Shown piece by piece: positions 9,161 to 16,701 of a DNA stretch of 64,000 nt (the stretch's first letter is position 1; each line of letters opens with the position of its first letter). Source of the DNA: JAPXRI01 sp033813635 (GTDB taxonomy: Bacteria > Bacillota > Clostridia > Oscillospirales > QAMX01); assembly GCA_033813635.1 (NCBI GenBank), contig JAPXRI010000001.1, forward strand, positions 62,001-126,000, written 5' to 3'. A model generated the notes under the pieces. That model saw nothing but the letters and a program-made list of their open reading frames with translations. It made no database searches and was not told the DNA's origin. The position numbers and the translations under genes are program-made.

Positions 9161-9661
9161 TCACGCGTATTTTGAAATAATCGATTCGAGCTTTTTGACG
9201 TTTACCTGCTTATACACCGTGTTGTCGATCATCATCGCCGGGGCGAGACCGCACGCGCCGATACAGCGCGCGAGTTCGAAGGTGAACTTGCCGTCCTCTG
9301 TCGTACCGCCAACGTCGACGCCGAGCAGCTCCTGCAACCGCTCGACGATTTTTTTGCCGCCTCGGACGTAACACGCCGTCCCAAGGCAGACCCTGATTGT
9401 GTGGCGGCCTCTCGGCTTGGTGGAGAAAAACGAATAAAAAGTCACCACGCCGGAGACCTCCGAGAGCGGAATGTCGAGCGAGGAGGCGATGTATTTCTGC
9501 AGCTCGAGCGGCAGGCAGCCGTAAATCTCCTGGGCAAGGTGCAGAATCTGTATCAGGCTCCCCTCTTTTCCCCGATACAACTCGATAACGTTTCTTATCT
9601 GCTCGTACCTTTCAGCCTCCGTCTGCGCGCAGCAGACGCACTTTTGATCCTTCTGAGCCAT
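9161..9661 (-). CDS. hydC: HydC/NuoE-type [2Fe-2S] subunit
   Basis: 166 residues with a helical NuoE N-terminal domain and a thioredoxin-like [2Fe-2S] domain whose ligands are C92, C97, C133 and C137 (CLGTAC and CIGAC). It passes electrons between the NuoF-type subunit and HydA. The N-terminus also carries an unusual CVCC cluster at residues 8-11 that could bind metal or be incidental. It is first in the operon hydC-hydB-hydA, with 28 bases to hydB. AAAGG lies just before the ATG. Confidence 0.93.
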   Translation of the reverse strand: MAQKDQKCVCCAQTEAERYEQIRNVIELYRGKEGSLIQILHLAQEIYGCLPLELQKYIASSLDIPLSEVSGVVTFYSFFSTKPRGRHTIRVCLGTACYVRGGKKIVERLQELLGVDVGGTTEDGKFTFELARCIGACGLAPAMMIDNTVYKQVNVKKLESIISKYA

Positions 9662-10031
9662 TTTCCTTTCACCCCTGATAAAGTAATAGGTTGCATTTCC
9701 CGATATTCTTTGCGCTAATTTCGGTTTTGCGATATTGGCACGTTTAGATTATACCTCTTATTTGTTTTAATTTTATGTGGATTTGATTACAGATTATGAT
9801 TTGGACGTATATTTTTTTCACTATTTGCCGCCTGCATCTTCGTTTTCTTCATAATTTTATCACAATTCACTCTTCTTTTAGTTTAACGGGTTCCCTCATC
9901 CGTCCCGTTTATCAGTGACGCCCTACCCAATGCCGCTTTAACCGCATTTATTTATGCCGTGGTATTGACATACTTTTATATATCTGCTATATTAAAGTAG
10001 CCACTGATGATACTTGTTAAGAGGGGTTTTC
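9662..10031. other. Divergent intergenic region between hydC and the ROK operon
   Basis: An AT-rich spacer of about 370 bases that carries promoters for both directions. A TATAAT-like box for hydC lies at 9748-9753 on the minus strand, without a convincing -35. I looked for a Rex-type palindrome (TTGTTAA...TTAACAA) and saw none. No small gene is supported. Confidence 0.5.
9965..9993 (+). promoter_or_regulatory. Strong promoter for the ROK-led operon
   Basis: Consensus TTGACA, 17 bases, TATATT. The expected start is near 10000, some 30 bases before the ATG at 10032. Confidence 0.75.
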
Positions 10032-11183
10032 ATGTTTAAGCCGGCGGAGAAATACACGCAGAATCAGATGCTCCTTCTCTCGCTTCTCCGATCCCGCGGG
10101 TGCGCCACACGCGCGGAGCTTGCGGAGATTTCCGGGCTCTCGGCGCTGACCGTTACTAAAACGGCTGCCGGGTTCCTCTCGGACGGCGTCGCGCGGGAAG
10201 AGGGCTTCGAGGCGTCCACAGGCGGGAGAAAGGCCGCGGTCATCGGTCTGAACGGCGATTTCGGCTACGCGCTCGCGGTGGATATCGGCGCGTATTCCGT
10301 GAAAATCGGTGTCGTCAACCTGTCGGGCGAGGTGCTTGACCGGCAGTTTCTTTACTCGGAAAAGCCGGGGACAATCCCGAGCTTCATTGTCTCGCCCGAG
10401 ATCCTTTCGGAAAGGCTGTCGGCTCTGATCCGGTCACGAGGGCAGAGCCGCTGTCTCGGCGTCGGCTTCGGCATTTCGGGTATAGTGAACGCGGAGCGGA
10501 ACAAGGTCCTTTTCTGCCCGAACGTCGCCGGGTGGGACGGGTTCGACATCCCCCGTTATTTCGGCGAAAAGCTCGGCGTACCCGTTTTTCTCGACACCAG
10601 CGCGCGCTGCATGGCGCTTGGCGAGCAGTACTACGGCCGCGCCCGCGGGGAAAAGAATTTTATTTTCGTATCGGCCGGCTACAGCGTCGCAGCCGGAATC
10701 GTCGTCGGTGGGAAGATTTTCCGGGGCGGCAACGGCTCGGCGGGCGAGCTTGGACACACGCTTGTCAGGGATTCCGGGATCTTATGCACCTGCGGCAACC
10801 GTGACTGTCTTGAGCTTTTCGTCACCGTACCGATGGTGCTAATGAAGGTTGAGCGCCTTGTCGGCAAAGCCGACGTGGACACGGTAAGAAAAGCGGTCGA
10901 AAACGGAAAACCCGGCGTAGCGGAAGCGCTCGCGGAGACAGGCCGGACGCTCGGTGTCGCGCTTGCAAATATGTCAAACCTTCTAAACCCCGATATGATC
11001 ATCCTCGGAGGCGGTTTGATCGACGCGTTCCCGGTCGTAAAGGAGGAAGCTGAACGGTCTGTCAAGGAGCGCTGCCTTGTGTTCGCGGGAGAACGTCTCG
11101 ACATCGAAACCTCAGCGCTCGGCAGCAACGGCGCGGTGGTCGGCTGCGCGTCACAGGCGCTGAATGATTTTTTCGGCGTGTAA
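10032..11183 (+). CDS. ROK-family transcriptional regulator
   Basis: 383 residues starting at the ATG 5 bases after AGAGGGG; a TTG 18 bases upstream has no ribosome site. An N-terminal winged helix (about 10-65) precedes an ROK sugar-kinase-like fold with the phosphate loop VDIGAYSVK, the zinc motif CTCGNRDCLE and GELGH. At the position of the catalytic Asp of ROK kinases (ENDxN) it reads DTSAR, so the Asp is lost. This points to a sugar-responsive repressor (NagC/XylR type) rather than a kinase. It heads an operon with a DegT aminotransferase and two amidohydrolase-fold genes and probably controls it. Confidence 0.88.
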   Translation: MFKPAEKYTQNQMLLLSLLRSRGCATRAELAEISGLSALTVTKTAAGFLSDGVAREEGFEASTGGRKAAVIGLNGDFGYALAVDIGAYSVKIGVVNLSGEVLDRQFLYSEKPGTIPSFIVSPEILSERLSALIRSRGQSRCLGVGFGISGIVNAERNKVLFCPNVAGWDGFDIPRYFGEKLGVPVFLDTSARCMALGEQYYGRARGEKNFIFVSAGYSVAAGIVVGGKIFRGGNGSAGELGHTLVRDSGILCTCGNRDCLELFVTVPMVLMKVERLVGKADVDTVRKAVENGKPGVAEALAETGRTLGVALANMSNLLNPDMIILGGGLIDAFPVVKEEAERSVKERCLVFAGERLDIETSALGSNGAVVGCASQALNDFFGV

Positions 11184-11223
11184 AACAGCATATCTAACAT
11201 ATAAAAACTTAAGGAGCGGTATT

Positions 11224-12477
11224 ATGGATCAGAGTTATGACAAAGCGGTAAAGACCCCCATCCCCGAAGGCGGCGTCGGCTGGTATTCGATCGGCAAAGA
11301 GGAGCTCGACATCGTCACCGAGCTTCTGACAGAGCCGAAAAAGCTCTGGCGCTACCGGGAGGACAGCTACTCAACCCGTTTCGAACGCCTGGCGGAACAG
11401 CTTACCGGCGCGAAACACGCGCTGTTTGTAAACTCCGGCACGTCCGCGCTCGCCTGTTGCCTCGCGTCTCTTGGCATCGGTCCCGGGGACGAGGTCATCG
11501 TTTCGGCCTACACCTACATAGCGACCGCCTCGGCCTGCATTGAGGTCGGCGCTGTGCCCGTCGTCGGCGAAATCGACACGTCTCTCGGGCTTGACCCGGC
11601 GGACGTTGTAAAAAAGCTGACGCCGTACACGAAGGCGGTCATTGTGACGCACATGCAGGGTGTTCCGGCGAGGCTGGACGCGCTGCGCGCGCTCGCTAAA
11701 AAGCACGGCTTTTACCTTATTGAGGACTGCTGCCAGGCAGTCGGCGCGAAATACCGCGGCGAGCACTGCGGCGTAAAGTCCGACGCGTTCGCGTGGAGCC
11801 TCAACTACTTTAAAAACATCACCTGCGGCGAGGGCGGCGTTTTCTTTTCAAACGACGACGACAATTTCGCGCGCGGATATTTTCAGTCAGACCCGGCCGG
11901 TGTCATGTGGAACAACGGACTCGGCGCCTGCGCTAACGTCCCGTATTTCACCCGCGCGGGATACCGCGCAAGCGAGCTCTGCGGCGGTGTCGCCTACGCG
12001 CAGATTCAAAAGCTGGAGCAGAATCTCTCCAGGACGCGGGCGCTTAAAAAGGTCCTGCTCGAAAATCTGAATAAAGACCCGAAGCACTTCATGCTTCAGC
12101 ATGTCGACGACCCCGAGGGCGACTGCGGAATCTCTTTTGCGATGATTGCGAACAGCGGCGAAGAATGCAAAAAACTCACCGAAGCTCTCTCCCGCGAGGG
12201 GCTCTCTGTAGGCTCTGCCTACAGCCCGAACGGCTTCCCCGACCGGCATATCTTCACCTACTGGAGCGGCATCGTCAACAAAAAAGGCGCCACCGACAAA
12301 AACTACCCCTGGTCCGACCCGTCATATCACGGGAAGGTCAATTATAAAACCGAGACCTGCCCGCAGACGCTCGACATTCTGAGCCGCAGTCTCCGCCTCG
12401 GCATCCACCTCGGCATGACCGAACAGAACATGCGCGAATTCGCCGAAGCGATCAACAGGGCGGACAAAAGCTTTTAA
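11224..12477 (+). CDS. DegT/DnrJ/EryC1/StrS-family PLP enzyme
   Basis: 417 residues from the ATG preceded by AAGGAG. It is a fold-type I PLP enzyme of the sugar-aminotransferase family. SGTSAL (71-76) binds the PLP phosphate, D168 in IEDCCQAVGA binds the pyridine nitrogen, and K197 in LNYFKNITCGEGG is the Schiff-base lysine. Members transaminate keto-sugars or, with the lysine changed, dehydrate them; the lysine is present here, so transamination is expected. The neighbours (ROK regulator, amidohydrolase-fold proteins) suggest catabolism or conversion of a small sugar-like metabolite rather than cell-wall sugar synthesis. The exact substrate is unknown. Confidence 0.88.
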   Translation: MDQSYDKAVKTPIPEGGVGWYSIGKEELDIVTELLTEPKKLWRYREDSYSTRFERLAEQLTGAKHALFVNSGTSALACCLASLGIGPGDEVIVSAYTYIATASACIEVGAVPVVGEIDTSLGLDPADVVKKLTPYTKAVIVTHMQGVPARLDALRALAKKHGFYLIEDCCQAVGAKYRGEHCGVKSDAFAWSLNYFKNITCGEGGVFFSNDDDNFARGYFQSDPAGVMWNNGLGACANVPYFTRAGYRASELCGGVAYAQIQKLEQNLSRTRALKKVLLENLNKDPKHFMLQHVDDPEGDCGISFAMIANSGEECKKLTEALSREGLSVGSAYSPNGFPDRHIFTYWSGIVNKKGATDKNYPWSDPSYHGKVNYKTETCPQTLDILSRSLRLGIHLGMTEQNMREFAEAINRADKSF

Positions 12478-12492
12478 AAAGAAGGCTGTAAA

Positions 12493-13242
12493 ATGAAATA
12501 TGATTTCTTTGACGGGCTCTTCTACCTCGGAAACCCGTATATGTCGAAAGGTCTTTCGCCTGAAGGCGGGCTTGCAATCCTGGACAAAGCCGGCATCGGC
12601 CGCGCGGTGGTTATGACAAGAGAGCAGGAATTCTACGCACCGGACGCGGCGATGGAACATATCTCCTCGCTTCTTAAGAAGTATGACCGCTTTTACGGGC
12701 TCTGCCCTATTATGCCGGACTGCACCGGCGATCTGCCGCCGATAGAGGCGTTTGTGATCTCGCCCGAATTTTCCCGCTTCGCCGGTTTCGCGCTTATGCC
12801 TGAAACCTACCGCATACCCAAGCACCCGCTTTTCCTTCGGGAGTATTTCGAGATCGCATCTGCCCGGCGCATCCCGGTCTGGTACCACATTGTCTCCGAC
12901 GGCGACTACGCCTACGCCGCCTCGGTGCTCGAGGCGTTCCCCGAGCTGATTATGATGCTCTCCTTCGAGGACGAGTGGCCCAACAACCGCCGCGCGTACC
13001 CTCTTATTAAATTCTTCCCAAACACCTGTCTTCTGAGCGCGAACATGATTTGGATGGGGGCCTACGAGGACTTCACGGAACGTTACGGCGCGGAGCGGCT
13101 GATCTTCTCGACGCGCGCGCCGGTAAAATATCCGGGTGCCGCGATGTTCGACCTGCGCAAGGCGGACATTTCGGAGTCCGACAAACAAAAAATCGCCGGC
13201 GGGAACCTTGCCCGCCTGATCGGAGGGATTATCCGTGATTAA
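12493..13242 (+). CDS. Amidohydrolase-2-like protein lacking the usual metal ligands
   Basis: 249 residues with the length and TIM-barrel rhythm of metal-dependent amidohydrolases. The N-terminal HxH motif is missing (the stretch reads FFDGLFYLG), the later histidine position falls in SFEDEW, and the usual Asp position reads FSTRAP. It is therefore probably inactive or uses another mechanism. The next gene overlaps it by 8 bases and encodes a protein with an intact HxH motif, so it may be the regulatory or structural half of a heteromer (inference). AGAAGG precedes the ATG. Confidence 0.7.
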   Translation: MKYDFFDGLFYLGNPYMSKGLSPEGGLAILDKAGIGRAVVMTREQEFYAPDAAMEHISSLLKKYDRFYGLCPIMPDCTGDLPPIEAFVISPEFSRFAGFALMPETYRIPKHPLFLREYFEIASARRIPVWYHIVSDGDYAYAASVLEAFPELIMMLSFEDEWPNNRRAYPLIKFFPNTCLLSANMIWMGAYEDFTERYGAERLIFSTRAPVKYPGAAMFDLRKADISESDKQKIAGGNLARLIGGIIRD

Positions 13243-14056
13243 CTCGTCACCGCTGGTATCTGAATTCTGGGAAAAGGGGTATTCGGAGACCTGCCCGGTT
13301 ATCGACATGCACGCGCATATGTTCAGCCACGCCGGCGCGCGGATGATCGCGGACACGCCGGAGAAGATGCTGACGTTCATGGCGCGTTCAAACGTCCGGC
13401 TGACCGTTTTCGCGAGCCACCGCACTCTGATGGACGGCTTCCGCGCCGATTTCGACCTAGAAACGTACAGGAAACACCCCGGTAAATTCCGGCTCTACTA
13501 CCCTGTTCTGAGCCTCTGCCTCGACCCCGAGCGCGATCTGCGAACCGTTGAGAAGAATCCGGCCTATATCGGCTTCAAGTTCCTTTGCGATTACTACCAT
13601 ACCCCCCTCGAGGACCCGCGCCACACTCCCTATTTTGAGTACGCAAACGCGCATAAAATGCCTGTATTGTGCCATACCTGGGGCGGCAGCCCTTACGACG
13701 GCGTTGAAAACGTCTCCCGCGTACTTGAAAAATACCATGACCTCAGCCTGATCGCAGGGCATTCGTTCCGCGGCAACGAGGATAACGGCGTGAAAATCGC
13801 GCAAAAATACGATAACCTCTATTTTGAGATGACTGCGGTGCTCTCAGCTGCGGGAAGGCTTGAGAAGTTCATCGACGCCGGTTTTTCAAAGCGCATCGTT
13901 TTCGGCGTCGACGCGCCCTGGTTTTCGTACGACAGCTACATCGGCGCGCTGTTGTCCGCCGACATCACAGACGACGACCGGAGAAACATCCTTTTCCGAA
14001 ACGCCGCGTCCGTCCTTGCGAAAAGCGGCCTTGACCTGACGGAGTTCGGGCTGTAA
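13235..14056 (+). CDS. Amidohydrolase-2-family metal-dependent hydrolase
   Basis: 273 residues, starting at a GTG after GGAGGG and overlapping the preceding stop. It has HAH (about residues 26-28), histidines in HTWGG and AGHSFRG, and a late Asp in FGVDAPW. These are the ligands of the amidohydrolase-2 subfamily, which hydrolyses lactones and amides or decarboxylates aromatic acids. It is the last gene of the ROK-led operon, directly followed by a terminator. The substrate is unknown; pairing with an inactive-looking paralogue is the notable feature. Confidence 0.82.
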   Translation: MINSSPLVSEFWEKGYSETCPVIDMHAHMFSHAGARMIADTPEKMLTFMARSNVRLTVFASHRTLMDGFRADFDLETYRKHPGKFRLYYPVLSLCLDPERDLRTVEKNPAYIGFKFLCDYYHTPLEDPRHTPYFEYANAHKMPVLCHTWGGSPYDGVENVSRVLEKYHDLSLIAGHSFRGNEDNGVKIAQKYDNLYFEMTAVLSAAGRLEKFIDAGFSKRIVFGVDAPWFSYDSYIGALLSADITDDDRRNILFRNAASVLAKSGLDLTEFGL

Positions 14057-14063
14057 GAAAATG

Positions 14064-14090
14064 AACCGGAGGTTGAATCCTCCGGTTTTT
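14064..14090 (+). terminator. Terminator of the ROK operon
   Basis: AACCGGAGG, a 6-base loop, CCTCCGGTT and a T-tract, 8 bases after the last stop. Confidence 0.9.
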
Positions 14091-14146
14091 CATTCATTTT
14101 GCAGCAAAACGAATATCGCTTATGTCTTTTTGCCTGACTCCTGTTA

Positions 14147-14175
14147 TTGACACGGTATTTCTGCGGTGATATAGT
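14147..14175 (+). promoter_or_regulatory. Promoter for the DUF5131 gene
   Basis: TTGACA, 17 bases, TATAGT, about 70 bases before the TTG start codon. Confidence 0.75.
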
Positions 14176-14250
14176 ATTTTTACAGACCGTCGTAAGTTTA
14201 ACCCCTCGTTATATATAATCCACCTAAGCGCAGCGAAAGGAGGGTTTATC

Positions 14251-14967
14251 TTGGCCGAATGGAACCCCTGGCACGGGTGCACGAAGCTTAGCGCCGGGTG
14301 CCTGAACTGCTATGTCTACCGTCGGGACGCTTCATTCGGAAAGGACAGCTCCGCCGTCGTAAAAACCTCGGCTTTTGATCTGCCAATCCGAAAAAACAGG
14401 TCGGGCGGGTACAAGCTCTCCCCGGACGGCGGCTACGTCTACACCTGCTTTACCTCCGACTTTTTTCACCCGGCGGCCGACGGCTGGAGGCCGGAGGCGT
14501 GGCGTATGATCAGGGCGCGGAGCGATCTCTCGTTTTTCATCGTCACCAAACGCATCGACCGCTTTGCCGGCTGCGTTCCGGACGACTGGGGCGGCGGGTA
14601 TGAGAACGTCACTCTCTGCTGCACCGTTGAGAATCAGGACCGGGCCGAATTCCGGCTTCCTATTTTTCTCGCCGCGCCAATCAGGCACAAGCAGATCATC
14701 TGCGAGCCGATACTCGAAGCGATCGATCTCTCGGAATGGTTCTGCCCGCAAATCGAGCGCGTAACCGTCGGCGGCGAATCCGGTCCGAACGCGAGGCTCT
14801 GCGACTACTCCTGGGTCCTAAGCATCAGGGAACAGTGCGCGGAGAAAAACATCCCTTTTCATTTCAAGCAGACCGGAGCAAACATTAAAAAAGACGGCAG
14901 AATTTATACCGTCGAACGGAAATTCCAGCTCTCCCAGGCCAGAAAAGCCGGGATCGATCTCGATTAA
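14251..14967 (+). CDS. DUF5131 (phage Gp37/Gp68-like) family protein
   Basis: 238 residues, starting with TTG seven bases after AAAGGAGGG. The N-terminus NPWHGC...GCLNC gives three cysteines in a C-x6-C-x2-C pattern (C10, C17, C20). Next come CFTSDFFHP, FFIVTKR, CCTVENQ and GGESGPNAR, all typical of the DUF5131 family (Gp37/Gp68), found in phages and bacteria and thought to be Fe-S related. The biochemical role is unknown. It is monocistronic, with its own promoter and terminator, and no phage genes lie nearby. Confidence 0.85.
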   Translation: MAEWNPWHGCTKLSAGCLNCYVYRRDASFGKDSSAVVKTSAFDLPIRKNRSGGYKLSPDGGYVYTCFTSDFFHPAADGWRPEAWRMIRARSDLSFFIVTKRIDRFAGCVPDDWGGGYENVTLCCTVENQDRAEFRLPIFLAAPIRHKQIICEPILEAIDLSEWFCPQIERVTVGGESGPNARLCDYSWVLSIREQCAEKNIPFHFKQTGANIKKDGRIYTVERKFQLSQARKAGIDLD

Positions 14968-14983
14968 AGCAGTTTCTTTGACA

Positions 14984-15018
14984 AACCGGCGTCCGGTTTT
15001 GAAGCGGATGCCGGTTTT
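14984..15018 (+). terminator. Terminator after the DUF5131 gene
   Basis: AACCGGC-g-TCCG pairs with CGGA-t-GCCGGTT around a 9-base loop, followed by a T-rich stretch. It lies between convergent genes. Confidence 0.75.
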
Positions 15019-15023
15019 AGTTT

Positions 15024-15599
15024 TTAGCGGTTGCTATTTTTCTTTTTTTCATGGTATTTGGCGCTCAGCTTATCATAAATCCTGCCGCCATTGATATAAA
15101 CGGCTATACCGATTACGAACCCTAGGATCGCCGCGGCGAAAACGTCGCTCGGATAGTGAACGAAAAGGTAAAGGCGGGAAAATGCTATCAGCGCGGCGAG
15201 CGGGATTGCTGCGAAACCGAACTTTTTATTCGTCATCGTCAGAATCGTCGCACTGATAACGGAGGCAAGCGTGTGCCCCGAGGGAAACGAGTAGTCAGTC
15301 GGGGAGGTTAAAAGAAGCACGAAGTCCGTATCGAGCCAGCACGGGCGCGGGCGGGCGACGAGGTTTTTCAAAGCGATATTCCCTATCAGCAGGCCTGCCG
15401 CGAGTCCGGTGAGAAGGAGGATCCCGTTTTTCCGGTATTTTTTCGTGCAGAGCATCACAATCGCCGTTAAAACCCAGATCGCTCCCGAGTCGCCGAGCAG
15501 AGTTATTTTCGGCATCAGAAAATCCATAAAGCCGCAGCCGAACAAGCTCTGTATCCAGCGCAGAATCGACCAGTCCGCGTTTACAATGAAGTCAAGCAA
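15024..15599 (-). CDS. PAP2-family membrane phosphatase
   Basis: 191 residues with several membrane segments and the three PAP2 phosphatase motifs: KNLVARPRPC, PSGH and SRLYLFVHYPSD. Members dephosphorylate undecaprenyl pyrophosphate or phospholipids at the membrane. The start is probably the TTG at 15599, preceded by GGGCGG. The C-terminus is basic. It follows the ABC exporter genes on the same strand with a 216-base gap, so co-transcription is uncertain. Confidence 0.88.
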   Translation of the reverse strand: MLDFIVNADWSILRWIQSLFGCGFMDFLMPKITLLGDSGAIWVLTAIVMLCTKKYRKNGILLLTGLAAGLLIGNIALKNLVARPRPCWLDTDFVLLLTSPTDYSFPSGHTLASVISATILTMTNKKFGFAAIPLAALIAFSRLYLFVHYPSDVFAAAILGFVIGIAVYINGGRIYDKLSAKYHEKKKNSNR

Positions 15600-15815
15600 A
15601 AAACCGCCCGCTTTCGAGAATTGCTGTTTAGGAATTTATTATAGCCGCAATCCGTCAAAAAATCAAGGCGATATCTCCCGTTATAATGGGGCAATGCCCG
15701 CTTCTGTCAAGCCGCTTTCGTGAAGTCCGGCAACCCGCCCGGTTCGCTAAAGACGGCTTTGCGCGGCGGCGCGAAGGAGCCGCTTTAGAGCTTCACTCCT
15801 TTTTTAGCTGTTGCT

Positions 15816-16691
15816 CTATTGCTTGCCGATGAGATCGCCGAAGACCCAGAGGTAGTAGTCCTCAAGCGTTGGGGAGACCGGGAGCGAAGCGTCCGTGGGC
15901 GGGGTGTCGTTCAGGACGCGCAGGGTAACGGCGGTCTCGCTTTTCTGAATGCTGATCACCCGGAAGCGTTCCTCCAGCTCGGCGACGTCGCTCTCTCCGC
16001 ACGGGACCTGCCAGACCTTGCCCTCGATTTTAGAGATCAGTGCCGGCGCCGGCGCGTTGTCGACGATTACGCCTTTTTTCAGCATTATGATGTCCCGGGC
16101 TATGTATTCGACGTCGCTTACGACGTGAGTAGCAATGATAACGATCTTGTCAAACGCGATTTTCGCTATGTAGTTTCTAATCGAGATGCGCTGCTTTGGG
16201 TCAAGGCCGGCGGTCGGCTCGTCGAGGATCAAAATTTCCGGGTCACCGAGCACGGCCTGGGCGAGACAGAGCCGCTGCTTCATTCCGCCGGAAAGCGCAC
16301 CGATTTTCCTCCGCGAGACGTCGGAGAGCTCGACGGCTTCAAGCAGCTTTTCTGTCTGTTCCTTTGCTTCGCTGCTGCCGATTCCTTTCAGCGCCGCCAT
16401 ATACCACATGAAGCGCTCGACGGTGAAGTTCGGGTAAAGGCCGGAGCTTTGCGGCATAAAGCCGAGTTTTTCCCGAAAGCGCACGCCCATTTGTTTCGTG
16501 TTTTCGCCGTCGAAAAGGATTTCCCCCTCGTCCGGCTTCAGATTGTCGGTGATAATATTCATCAGCGTCGTCTTTCCCGAGCCGTTCGGCCCGAGAAGCG
16601 CGTAGATGCCGGTCTCAAACTCCACCGTGAAGCCGGAGAGGGCGCGGTTTTTCCCGTAGGTTTTCGATATATTATTGATCGTCAGCTTCAT
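15816..16691 (-). CDS. ABC-2-type exporter ATPase
   Basis: 291 residues with Walker A GPNGSGKTT, signature LSGGMKQRL, Walker B ILILDEPTAGLD and a switch histidine in IATHV. The C-terminal about 75 residues form the extra domain seen in drug- and antibiotic-type ABC-2 ATPases. It is paired with the large permease gene 10 bases upstream and a lipoprotein gene before that. The substrate is unknown. AGGGGTG precedes the ATG. Confidence 0.9.
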   Translation of the reverse strand: MKLTINNISKTYGKNRALSGFTVEFETGIYALLGPNGSGKTTLMNIITDNLKPDEGEILFDGENTKQMGVRFREKLGFMPQSSGLYPNFTVERFMWYMAALKGIGSSEAKEQTEKLLEAVELSDVSRRKIGALSGGMKQRLCLAQAVLGDPEILILDEPTAGLDPKQRISIRNYIAKIAFDKIVIIATHVVSDVEYIARDIIMLKKGVIVDNAPAPALISKIEGKVWQVPCGESDVAELEERFRVISIQKSETAVTLRVLNDTPPTDASLPVSPTLEDYYLWVFGDLIGKQ

Positions 16692-16701
16692 AAATTCACC
16701 C

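Noticed and set aside
9662..10031. Rex operator for the hydrogenase operon
   Set aside because: No TTGTTAA/TTAACAA-type palindrome was seen upstream of hydC.
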